From positions 175,945 through 207,536 of the forward strand of contig KN882373.1 of the NCBI GenBank assembly GCA_000934455.1: a stretch of 31,592 nucleotides of DNA. Direction: 5' to 3'. The DNA comes from Apostichopus parvimensis (lineage: Eukaryota; Echinodermata; Holothuroidea; Aspidochirotida; Stichopodidae). Made by a program: the position numbers and the translations under genes. Below the pieces are notes generated by a model, which saw nothing but the letters and a program-made list of their open reading frames with translations, made no database searches and had not been told where the DNA came from. Below are positions 1-9,085 of this stretch, piece after piece (within the stretch, counting starts at the first letter, position 1; the number at the start of each line of letters is the position of its first letter).

Positions 1-57
1 TGGTCGAGTGGTACGGACTTCGGTTCGTTACACAAAGATCCGGGGTTTCGATTCCTA
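1..57 (+). repeat. tRNA-derived SINE head (partial, cut by window edge)
   Basis: The first 11 bases, TGGTCGAGTGG, fit the RNA polymerase III A box (TRGYNNANNNG). Bases 45-55, GTTTCGATTCC, match the B box GGTTCGANTCC except at its second position. Spacing and order are those of a tRNA, but the part between does not fold into a clean anticodon arm and nothing like an acceptor 3' strand follows, so this is a tRNA-like promoter rather than a working tRNA. The acceptor 5' strand would lie before base 1. A hammerhead ribozyme follows directly. A tRNA-type promoter driving a hammerhead RNA is the known layout of the Schistosoma Sm-alpha SINE; the comparison is from family knowledge. Confidence 0.65.
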
Positions 58-104
58 CCTTCGCCTGATGAGTCCCAAAAGGACGAAACCACCGGTCGTG
101 AAGT
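58..104 (+). ncRNA. Type I hammerhead self-cleaving ribozyme
   Basis: All conserved core residues are present. CUGAUGA is at 65-71 and GAAA at 85-88. Stem II is GUCC (72-75) with GGAC (81-84), closed by a CAAAA loop. Stem III is ACC (88-90) with GGU (94-96) and a three-base loop. The cleavage-site C is base 97, so cleavage would fall between 97 and 98. Stem I is CUUCGC (59-64) with GUGAAG (98-103), six pairs including one G-U. The very short stem III is typical of animal hammerheads in SINEs and retrozymes, which often act as dimers. The stem II arm closely resembles that of the Schistosoma satellite hammerhead. Because stem I is open-ended (type I), transcripts of tandem copies could be cut to unit length. 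Whether more copies lie upstream cannot be seen. Confidence 0.9.
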
Positions 105-1452
105 GCAATTTTTCTGGTGTGTTATTCTTTATTGATTTACTATGTATCTGTCATACCACTTGCTAAACATTCACATATATATCATATTATCGTTGTAAAA
201 TCTGAAATAGAATGATATTTCCGACTTTTTTTACATTGAAACCCCATATGCCTAGTGCAACAAGTAAAAGTACTCAAGATTGCGCGCCAGTGCACATATT
301 TATATATCTTCAAGGATTCACTTTTGGAGCAGCAACGTATATTTCGCCGAAACGAGTTGAAGTGGTTTTTGTGGATTTGGTGCAGTTCCATGATGTATGG
401 TAAGTTTATCAGACTGAAAAGCTACTGAAATATTTTTTGGATTAATTACTGAGTCCAGCCGACACTGGATATTGAATGTAGGCCCCTACGCTAGCACCTA
501 GCATAGTTACCCTATGCCTGAAATCATAACGTTACGAGTACATGTGGGCCTGGTTAGGCCCACTGCACTCCTGTTAAATAACGTTAAGAGTGCCTGTGCC
601 CTACGGTAGGCTAGGTTTGGACTACCCAAGGCCTCGTATGCTATTTTTGTACTGCCCACTGGGAATTGTCCGCATCTGGAGGAAGTCTATATGCATGGCT
701 ATATTTAATCAGAAGGTGCAATATCGTTATGTTGTCACTCTGTAATGCTAGTACTTCTACTACTAGGCCTACTACTAGCTTAGGCCTTGTATTTGTAGTA
801 GTAGTACTGTAGGTCTAATAGTAGGCTTATAATGTAACAATTACATACATAAAATTCCTGACTGAGCAAGTATAGGAACAGATATATTAGTCTAGATTAG
901 TCTTTATTTAACTCACTAGAGGAGACTCGTACATCCCATACCTTGTATGTAAAGGTTGATACTCTTCTGTAGTACAGGTCAAGGTCATTCATAAAAGTAA
1001 TAGTCTTGTGAGTAGATTGTGCTAGCATTTTGCCCTTTTGAATTACATTTACTTGACTCTTACAAGAATTATCAACACGATGTATGAAAGCTACCATATA
1101 GCTATGTTCTATAATTGTTACAAATGCTCACATGCAACGTTGCTTGTACAGGACTTTATTCATCTGTACTTTTTGCATCTGTACACATGTGCATGTAATA
1201 TATTTATATATATTAAAGCTCCATTATGCATTTGAATACATGTGAGAATGGTTCAATAGCTCAAATATTTGCTTTCAGTGCTGTAAACAGTAAATAGTCT
1301 ACAATCACACCATTCCAATGACGTTTTTCTATCCCCATATTTTGGCTTCGCTAATTCACTTAAGAGAATTTCAAAACATTGAGAACTGTTGGTGTGTTTA
1401 CATAACACAGCAGAGAATGTGGCCTTTTGTGAATGCCACAATATTGTATCAT
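105..1452. other. Non-coding AT-rich stretch
   Basis: No gene is supported. The stretch holds only short chance ORFs, CTA/TAG-rich low-complexity DNA around 750-830 (including TAGGCCTA at 764-771) and AT-rich sequence. The first 40-60 bases after the ribozyme may be the SINE body or tail, but its end is not marked by a poly-A or an obvious duplication. Confidence 0.5.
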
Positions 1453-1895
1453 TCGGGATACAAAACGTCATGCGGGATACAAAACGTCACGGCCAAACGG
1501 CACTACCGAACCATCCCATACTGACAAACGAAACTCAGGTCAAGCGAGCCAAAAAACATACGCCCGCCGACCTGCAGAGACAAAACGCCCAACCCCCCAC
1601 TCAAACATTCCAAAAACTACAAAAGGACGACCCGCACGCAGCGAAACGAAAAACCCCTCCCCAGCACACCAGCGTCCAAAAAAGGCAGCCCCAGATAAAG
1701 GGCGAAAATCGCCTTCAATTTTAAGGCGAATGTCAGACTTCACCGCCTCCAGGACTGCCTGCCAACTGGCAAATTTCCCCCTAAAAACCACATTACATCT
1801 ATTCCGCCAAACATGTTTTTTCACAATAGAGCAAACAAAAATAATGCGGTGCAACACCGCAACCAAACAAACTGGAGGGTCTACCCTGTAATGAC
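1453..1895 (-). mobile_element. 3' end fragment of Tx1/L1-type non-LTR retrotransposon (copy A)
   Basis: On the minus strand, 1866-1540 reads the far C-terminal part of a non-LTR ORF2, with a CSIVKKHVWRNRC segment and a Trp/Arg-rich tail. The start of this stretch (about 1845-1890) matches the 3' part of the longer element at 8935-8995, so both belong to one family. The fragment is 5'-truncated near 1895, as expected for target-primed reverse transcription. After the ORF the element ends in a 19-bp unit repeated twice (1454-1491). About 220 bases of it recur at 26654-26870 and about 95 at 28053-28150. I could not find a convincing target-site duplication for this copy. Confidence 0.75.
1454..1491 (-). 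repeat. Two tandem 19-bp units at the retrotransposon 3' terminus
   Basis: The 17-bp core CGGGATACAAAACGTCA occurs at 1454-1470 and again at 1473-1489. On the element's own (minus) strand this is a short tandem repeat at the extreme 3' end. Several non-LTR clades end in short repeats rather than poly-A. The copy at 26654 has one full unit. Confidence 0.7.
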
Positions 1896-3406
1896 TAGCG
1901 GTCTGGATCGTATAATATGAATAAAGAGATGAGAAAGTATCGACTGTAAGCTGGGTTGTTATTATACGTGTGTCTCATGCTATTCCCTCTCTGGGTGCAT
2001 ACTAATAAACTTAGCATCTACAATAGTATGTTACATCTCTTTAAAGAACTTATAAAATTAATAAAACAAAAGTTTCAAAACATGCAGACTTTCTCGAACT
2101 AAAGAAGATCTACAAAACAACAGAAAATATTTACATGACATAATCTTTAAAGGGGCTATACAATGAATCCAGCCAAGCAATTAATGTCAGGCGCCCTCTA
2201 TTTTCTCCAACTTCTGATTCCGTCTGATTAAGGGTTGTACCATCGTGTGTGTGGGGGGGGGGGCTCAGGCAGTGAAAGGTACTGTTTCACCTCAATTATA
2301 GTAGAAAGACTGTGGAATGCTGTATAGGCCTAGATGTTTATGTTATTGGAGAACGCCAAGGGAGTTGTTATATGTACTATTTGGAATGCCCTGTTATAAT
2401 TTGTAGTGTCGGGCATGGGTAATTTTTTACACACAATGAAGGTTCACCGCTGCACTGTGGGCAAACAAATTCCTCAATTTTTGGGTCGGCCAAGTGCAAA
2501 GGATGTGATGCCGATTTATATTTTTATTTATTTTCACTGATGTTATGCATAGTGGTAATTCAATATGACATATGTATGGGTGTAATATTCTTTACCTTGG
2601 AGGGTCATATTTTGTTGGGACATGCATTCCCCTCCAAAGATGAACAATACTTCTGCTTTTGACAAAAGTGTGACACAGTAGCAGATTTTTCAGATAGGGG
2701 TGAGGGTGGGGGGATTGGTGGGGATGGGGCAGGCCCATATTAGCTACAAAATGGAAAAATATAAAAACAAAAAGGTAAAAAAGAAACAAAGGAAATCTGA
2801 CAAGTGGTTGAAAATGTTTACTTTTTTAATTACAAATTGATGATTCAGGGGCCAAGGCTGGGGTGCTAACCAAGTCCCCCCCCCCCCCCGCAACCAGTCC
2901 AGCACTAATAATTGGTACAATTTTTCCTGCCATACCTTTGTCAGAGTATAGCCTACTGCATGAACAGTGTAATGAGCTTGACTGGCCAGATCTGACTGAA
3001 ACTTTCTTTCTATTGTGAAACCTTGGTATGGATCCATTGTGGGAGAGGGAACTGGGTTTAATGCCTCCCCTAATCCCCTTATTTATTTTATTTTGTGAAC
3101 AGTTTACAATAACGACGAGGCTGATATTAGGGTGTGATTGAATTAACAACTTGCCATACATTTTTTGTAGGCATATATTGCAAACACTATCCATAAATCA
3201 TATTTTATTTTGGAGAAGTGATCTTATAATTTAGTGAACTTTTTAGAATGTATATATATGGCAACACCAATGTGAGTCTTTGTGAGTGAATTCATCACAT
3301 CAGCCATACAGAAAATAACTCCCTTCTATTATTTATGACAATTTTGTAGAGTGGAAATCATTTTACACAAACATTTCATTTTATGAAGTCTAATTTTAGA
3401 GTATTA
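1896..3406. other. Non-coding stretch with G/C homopolymers
   Basis: No coding feature is supported. G runs 11 long at 2253-2263 and C runs 14 long at 2876-2889. The minus-strand side next to 3434 is where the C-terminal exon of the neighbouring nuclease-like gene would be expected, since its exon ends there in a good splice donor. I could not recognise that exon here. Confidence 0.4.
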
Positions 3407-3433
3407 CTACACACAATTTAATGGCATAAACTT

Positions 3434-4590
3434 ACCAGCTTGATAATTGGCTCTCTTGATATGATGCCGTAGTGCGTCTTGGTTGGGAGGCATTGTGGTC
3501 TGTGACTTTCTTGCAAGGCGGAACATGTTATACCTGGCCTCGTTGACAAAACCGGTGTTGTGTTGTCCATACATCTTGCAAACAAAGGCTTGCAGTGACG
3601 TCTCCATGTCAGTTTGCATCTCAAAAGCTCTCCAAGGTCCTTGAATGCTGAACATAGGTCTTTTTCTTTAAGCAGCATGTTCAGCGCCTTCTTCTTCCCA
3701 TTTCCATAAAATGCACTCACGCTGTCACAGCCGGTGAAACAATGGAGACCTATCAGGGCTTGCCAAACATCATGTCCAATGCTACTGCGAATGGCGGTTA
3801 TATCGATCGTACGGAGATTTGCTCCTCTTCCAGTATGGAAATATAGACGCGAAGAAATCAGAGGACGCAATGCTACCGCAATGACGAATACGTCTGTATC
3901 TGGACTGACTATTACAATATCATTACAGTTAATAGCCGCATATGTGGCGTGCAAAAACATCCGTGTATCGGCCTCCTCTTGTGTTGTGTGTAGTTCCTTC
4001 ACTTCCTCCGTTTCAACAATTTGGTGCAACGGGCTACCAGGTAATGCTGAAAATGCATGGCATTGGCTTCCATGACTAAGGTACACCTTAACACCCTTAA
4101 GACTTGATGTAACAGCTGTACTCCATGTGCTAAAGAGGTATTCCACTAATGACTTCTTGTTCTCCCCATTTGATAAGAATCTTTTCCACTGTTGTGGAAG
4201 CCCTTGTCCATACACCCGCATCAGCTGAGACCCGGAGGCAGCCCGTTTTCCCCTCTCTGCATTCTTAATCGACACGTCTCTATATGTATCTGTAACAAAG
4301 TGAATCTCATTGGAGCCACTTGCTCTCGCACAGTTGACCAATCTCCTCAGAATAACAAAGGCAAAGTTGTGGAAAGTCTTTTCCCCTTTAATTGCTTTAA
4401 TGTTGAGTTGTTGGATCATAGCCATAGCATCTATGACGTTGACGCTGCCTCTTGGAATATCGGCAAGTGGTTCTTCAGACTGACCCTGCAGAGCATGGAG
4501 AAGGTTGGCTTTATTCGTCTTTACAAGGCCACCTTGTAATGTAGCCAGGGAGAATGGCACCAATTTTACGGAAACGTCCAATGATGACAA
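3434..4590 (-). pseudogene. PIN/FEN1-like nuclease-type domain of a TE-like gene, copy 1, C-terminal part
   Basis: This belongs to a family seen widely as hypothetical proteins in cnidarians, echinoderms and fish; I know of no assigned function. Three motifs occur in the order of FEN1/XPG nucleases: EEADTRM (3967-3978 codes EEAD), SPDTDVFVI (SPDTD at 3892-3906) and TGCDSVSAFYGNGKKKAL (TGCD at 3724-3735). The last resembles the GCDY...GIGPKKA helix-two-turn-helix. The nuclease assignment is inference from these acidic residues. A one-base frameshift lies at about 3625-3645. The following frame reads FRLARKSQ and HIKRANYQAGK, then meets the splice donor G|GTAAGT at 3435-3430. The reading frame also changes near 4575. 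A second copy lies at 18583-19958. Confidence 0.7.
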
Positions 4591-5780
4591 GTCTTGCTAA
4601 AAGGTTCCTGTCAGCCTTCAAAGTCACCTCCCTTCCTCGAACTTTAGTTTTTACAGCCTTTGTCAGGTTGGTGAAGGTTTTAAGCTTTAGTTTCTTCATG
4701 CCATCAAAGTAAGCAACCTTGTTTGTCTGTAGCCTCTCCTTTGTGTAGGTCCTGAATTCAGTGTCTCCTTTGTCATGTGCCGTTTTCAAATCCATGGCTA
4801 TATCCTCTGTAGCTACAACTCCCGATGTTAGGTGAACCAGCTCATCATCTTCATATGTAAATGGATTAACCATGTCATTAATAGTAGACCCAATTTTCTG
4901 TACATCATCATTGTCTTCGTTTGATTCTACTAGGAAGAAGATCAGTTCGGGTGGATGAATTTTCACTTTTACCAGCCATAGTCTCGCATTCTCTGGTGAT
5001 CGCTCCTCTAGCATGGTGTGACCAAATCCATCGGTTGACAGCGCCCTTGCTGGTTGTGAACCCAGTCATTCCACCTTTGGTCTTCGAATTACGGTTTGCG
5101 GTCTGTTTAATGGTTTGGTCGCATGCTGTTTGGGCATATGGGTTGTCACTTCTCTGCACAGCAAATTCGCCTTCAAGAAATTTTTGTGCTATTCCTGGAT
5201 GTGAGGATTCAAGATGTGACATCTCAAGCCAGTAGGCTGGAAGGTATCGGCCATAATTGATGTGGTCATATGCGAATATCCAAGGTAACATGCATCGCAC
5301 ATTTGCCAAGTGTAAATTCCAATTTGCTTCTCTGGTGCCTCTTAGGAACAGAAGGAGGATCTCAACCATGCTGATGTAGGAGTTCCAAAGGCCAAATGTG
5401 TGCTTGACATTGCCGGCTTCAACAAACTGCCTGTACGATACATCAAACTCTTCGAAATGGTCACTATTTACAAGTGCGGCGTACACTTGCGGCTCTGCAA
5501 AAGATGCCTGCAAGTCTGTCATAAGTTTTATAGTCATATCAGCTTCTCTGTCAGGAAGTGTGTCGATATAGGCATCTAGTCGCATCCATTGTAATGCCTC
5601 AGCCAGTAGCTTGTGCGCACGCACAGCTCTGTTGTAATGCTTGCCATTTATCACCCCAATAATTGATCCAACTGCAACTGTCTCAGACTCAATCAGAATG
5701 TCCTGTAATCCAGCATCACCAAATCGTTTACCTATGCACCCAATGTATGACATCGCAGTGTGGAACGCTCCAAGGTGCAC
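4575..5780 (-). pseudogene. Conserved helical middle part of the same TE-like gene, copy 1
   Basis: The minus strand reads two overlapping frames of one protein. Codons 5780-4920 include GAFHTAMSYIGCIGKRFGDAG, a Tyr/Trp-rich region with MLPWIFAYDHINYGRYLPAYW, and QTACDQTIKQTANR. Codons from about 4925 to 4575 include KKLKLKTFTNLTKAVK and LKADRNLLARLVIIGR. These are hallmark stretches of the uncharacterised family named in the neighbouring entry. The frame changes near 4920-4930 and 4575. I know of no enzymatic motif here; the role in the protein is unknown. The segment joins directly to the nuclease-like part downstream. Confidence 0.65.
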
Positions 5781-6161
5781 AACAAGTCTCTTTCATGAAC
5801 TCTGCGTTTTCCCAACGAATAATTTGCACTTTTCAATAAATTGCCTGGTCCACAACAATGACAATAGTTTGTAGATTAAGCTGCTCAGCTATATTGACAC
5901 TTCTTTGCAAAATGGTCAAAACTGTATTCATCTCTGTGGGACTTGCGTCGATTACTGGCAGATAGCCTATCACGGACCTTGGTGGGACCTCAATCAGGGA
6001 CTGCAGGTAGATTGCCTTCCAACTGAAATTTGGTGATGTTGTACGCTAAATCTAACTTCATTGGATTCTGGATTATCTGAAGGCTGTCGTCATCTTCAAC
6101 CAAACTTCTGCGGCAAATGGTTTCGGGCCTTCCTTCTTTCCACCATAGTATGTTGCAATAT
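5781..6161 (-). pseudogene. Decayed link segment of the TE-like gene, copy 1
   Basis: Across all three minus frames, pieces of the same protein can be read, for example FQLEGNLPAVPD and the residues leading into the GAFHTAM motif. Several stops and indels break it, so no frame runs through. It bridges the Cys/His N-terminal exon and the helical middle, showing that the three parts were one gene. A 13-base G run (6170-6182) sits at the break with the upstream part. Confidence 0.55.
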
Positions 6162-7533
6162 TCATAGGAGGGGGGGGGGGGGAGGTTGCATGGATCGCTC
6201 TCTTGTCCTCTTTGCTGACTTTTGAGGTACTCTATCTGGAGCAGCTTTCTTGGTAGGACATGGTCGTTGAATAACTATACCATTAGTATTATGGGTTGAA
6301 CCTCTCCCAGATAGTCTCCTCACCAAAGTCGTTATTGTCCCAAACGAGAGTTGTGTATCTTCTGGGAGAATATTTGATGGTAGAGCATCATCACCTCGTC
6401 TCATCTCTTTATTAGCAATTGATGTGTCATGGTTCAGTGCAACAGAATTTGACACACAGTCGCCAAATCCGTTCAACAAGTCTATCAACTGGGCTGAGCC
6501 TGAAAGATGTCTGACAGTCATAGCAAGTGACAAATGTTTTGGCATCTGCTTTTTCCCTTTGGAGGTAAGGTAGATAATGTCTTGCGCGATTGTCAGAAGA
6601 CGTTTGTGAGCTGTTGGAGGAACTTCTACAAATTGATTGCAGTGAGGCTCATCTGATGCACCTACTGTCCAAGCAAGGAAGGACTCTGCAGCTTTAATTG
6701 TTAGGTCTTGAGATGTTGGAGGCCATGGCATAGTTGACTTGATGTTATGAATGTCATTCCTCAGAGCTAATGCTGCCATATAGCTCTCACTTAGGGTTCT
6801 CTGCTCATTTATTTCAATATATGAAATATTAGCCTCGTCATCTGTTGTTCCGTCCGTTCCACTAGTTGTCATGCTAACTGTTTCTCTAAGAATCGGTTTT
6901 TCCTCCACAAGAATTTCCGTTGAAATGTCATTCACATAAACAATATATCCCTGACTACGCATGGCTGGTTTCATGAAACATAGCTGTGGAAATCTTTTCA
7001 TCAAACGCTTTCTCAAATTCCATGTCTTGTATATTCCCACCTCGATGTCATGGGTTTCTTTCACTTGTTTGATGAAGAGATCCTTAAGTTGTGTCAGTCT
7101 AAAGATGGCTTTCTTCTCTATAATTTGACGATCGATGACTGATGTGCAGAAAATTTCAAATGCCTCGGAATACCTTGTATCAATCTTTTCACTAACCCGA
7201 GGCGCTGTGATGTATCTTGTGTAGTTCCGGTAGCATGTATTATGGTACCTGACCTCAATCGCCACACAATCTTTGTCTCTAAGCTGCAGTAAAAGCGCCT
7301 CATTTCTGCTGTCTTCCGCAGCTTCCTTCAGGTTGTTGGCCTCTATAGTCGAACACTGGACTAAGCGTTCCTTTTTCCTTTTGCGGGTGGTACGGCATGT
7401 TGTGTATTTATCTCTTTGACAGAGTACACATATGTTTGGTACTACATTTTCTGACCTACTTTGCACAGACTTTGTGCTTGATCCAATGCTAGAGCGTAAG
7501 GTCCTCCTCTTCAAAGGTGAGGGGTAACCGGAT
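6162..7533 (-). pseudogene. N-terminal Cys/His (zinc-binding type) exon of the TE-like gene, copy 1
   Basis: The minus strand is open from about 7616, but the real exon probably starts at 7533: the bases just before it form a pyrimidine-rich tract ending TTTTCAG, a good 3' splice site. The protein carries CVLCQRDKYTTC, a Lys/Arg-rich stretch, and YHNTCYRNYTRYI, a CxxC...HxxCY arrangement likely to bind zinc. This domain is common at the start of hypothetical proteins of this family. Further on there is a region with CNQFVEVPPTAHKRLLTIAQDI, then a tail of Pro residues coded by the G/C homopolymer, where homology stops. Confidence 0.6.
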
Positions 7534-8071
7534 GCTGAAAATTGGAAACAGACAATTAGGGATAAATACAAGGGTATCCAGTAAAAAATTGGATTTAAAA
7601 CAGATGATGACGTCATCGCAGAGGCTGAGCGGACCGAGGTCTGCTGCCTCTGTGATGATGTAATTAGAGGTCATAAATCTCATCTGTGACTGGCTAAACA
7701 CATTATTATACCCATTCATAAATACTACCCAGATATGTGCCTAAACAGGAAGTATTTATTGCACTTTGCAAAGATCAATAAACCATTTAGCAATGAAGTA
7801 TCAGTGACACACACTGTACAGTGAACACAACAAACATGTTTTAGGTGTTTTTAGAATATTTTCAGCTAACAATCATACCTCAGATAGATCTCCATACCAA
7901 CCAGATTGACAATGAAATATATTGATAAATGTAACACCACCATGGATACTTACCAATATTTTGTAACACTCGTACTAGCTGCTGGCATATTAAATCCCTT
8001 CTGAAGGCTGCTTTTAGCTCTGGTAATCCGTTGTTTATCGGTGAATCGCTGATAGCAAATGGTATGGAAAC

Positions 8072-8266
8072 CTAGGCCTTGTGGAATTGGTATAGCCTAA
8101 CGATGCCCTCGAATCTACCGTGGCTAGCTATGAAATCATTGGCTATTTTAGCTTGATTGCCTTTCAATTTCTCACACTGTGGTATATAATCCAAGAAACG
8201 ACACCAGGTTTGATCGCAAAATATATTTACTTTTGCTGGGAAAATGCACATAACACACATATTTTC
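8072..8266 (-). pseudogene. Possible upstream exon with CxxC...H motif, copy 1
   Basis: The minus frame reads CVMCIFPAK, then a Trp-containing region with RFLDYIPQCEKL and ends in QFHKA followed by a stop. The pattern CxxC...W...C...H recalls the other Cys/His domains in the window, and a Cys may once have followed the His. No ATG in this frame precedes it; an ATG in a good context at about 8297 is in another frame, so a frameshift would be needed. It lies upstream of, and on the same strand as, the exon at 7533. Assignment to that gene is inference. Confidence 0.35.
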
Positions 8267-8356
8267 GTCACTCGCCAAAGACTCGATGCGGCCATTTTGC
8301 ACAAGAAATAAACTAGGCAATCGTTCGTCTTAGACCTCTTCTGGTTGGTCCGTAAA

Positions 8357-8399
8357 CCAATTCTACACAGCAATTCACGTACATCCTACCTGATTGGCT
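8357..8399 (-). promoter_or_regulatory. CCAAT-box pair upstream of the minus-strand gene
   Basis: CTGATTGGCT at 8390-8399 is, on the minus strand, AGCCAATCAG, a full NF-Y type CCAAT box. A CCAAT in plus orientation is at 8357-8361. They lie 60-100 bases upstream of the first recognisable exon of the minus-strand TE-like gene. No TATA box is evident. Such boxes also occur by chance. Confidence 0.3.
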
Positions 8400-8738
8400 T
8401 ATTCACGTTGTTGTGTGATTTTAATTATTTTACTTAAAATGCTAATTAATGTGCACGAATATCTCTTGTGAAAACTAACTGAAGAATTCTCATAATTTTC
8501 TTATCACTATATATCATTTTCACGTCCACCCTTTTCCTGTTCTACGAAAAAGCATTTAAATCTTGGACAGCAGTGGGCCAATTGGTCCTCAACAGGTTCT
8601 CAAAAGGACCAAAGGTTGATTGTGATTTTTTGGCAATAATACTGTCTGTGTAAATCGGACCACATAACAATTTTAGGACAGTGCTACTCCCTTGTAAATA
8701 TTCCTTACAAGCAAGGAACCATAGTGCCCTTGGGCTCT
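8400..8738. other. Non-coding gap
   Basis: AT-rich DNA with no recognisable coding or RNA feature. The right part (from about 8560) may be old flank or body of the inverted retrotransposon piece that follows, but I cannot align it. Confidence 0.4.
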
Positions 8739-8917
8739 TTTTTGGCATTGTTTCAAGCTTGTGAGAGTGGTTACAGAACTGGACCGACCGTGTAACGGGA
8801 GATCGTTCATGGTCGGGGGGACAGGGCTTCGTGTTATATGGGATGGACCATCCGGTTTGTTCTATTGCTGTGTTACACCGTGTTGTTTGTGTCTGTGCTG
8901 TTTTAAAAGAAAACAAT
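8739..8917 (+). mobile_element. Inverted fragment of the Tx1-like retrotransposon ORF2 3' region
   Basis: The plus strand reads the same segment that the minus strand reads at 9085-8918. Shared landmarks include TGGACCGACCGTGTAACGGG and CGTTCATGGTCGG. Translated, both give WTDRVTGDRSW followed by a short hydrophobic run and Val/Lys/Asn residues. The two arms differ at roughly one base in five by eye, so this is not a recent exact duplication. They meet with almost no spacer at about 8915-8920. Confidence 0.7.
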
Positions 8918-9085
8918 TTTTTTCACAATAGAACAAACCAAAATAGTACGCTGCAACACAGCAACCGACCAAACTGGAGGATCTACCCCATATAAAATAA
9001 AGCCCTGTCCTACCGACCATGAACGGTCTCCCGTTACACGGTCGGTCCAGAACCACTCCCATAAGTTAGAAACAAAGCAACAATG
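8739..9085. repeat. Head-to-head inverted repeat (fold-back)
   Basis: Left arm about 8739-8917, right arm about 8918-9085, with little or no spacer; each arm is a copy of the same ORF2 C-terminal segment. Single-stranded DNA or RNA of this region could form a long imperfect hairpin. Possible origins are twin priming during retrotransposition or an independent insertion in opposite orientation. Confidence 0.65.

Noticed and set aside
1..60. Functional tRNA gene
   Set aside because: A and B boxes are present but the anticodon arm and acceptor 3' strand do not form, and the sequence runs straight into a hammerhead ribozyme.
1389..1891. Two plus-strand ORFs of 111 and 152 codons rich in Lys, Pro and Thr
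   Set aside because: They are antisense shadows of the retrotransposon ORF2 end on the minus strand.
2744..3194. Minus-strand ORFs as the C-terminal Cys-rich exon of copy 1
   Set aside because: One has SLHCSCSRLYS, but there is no CxC block, no acidic end and no clear acceptor at the right place.
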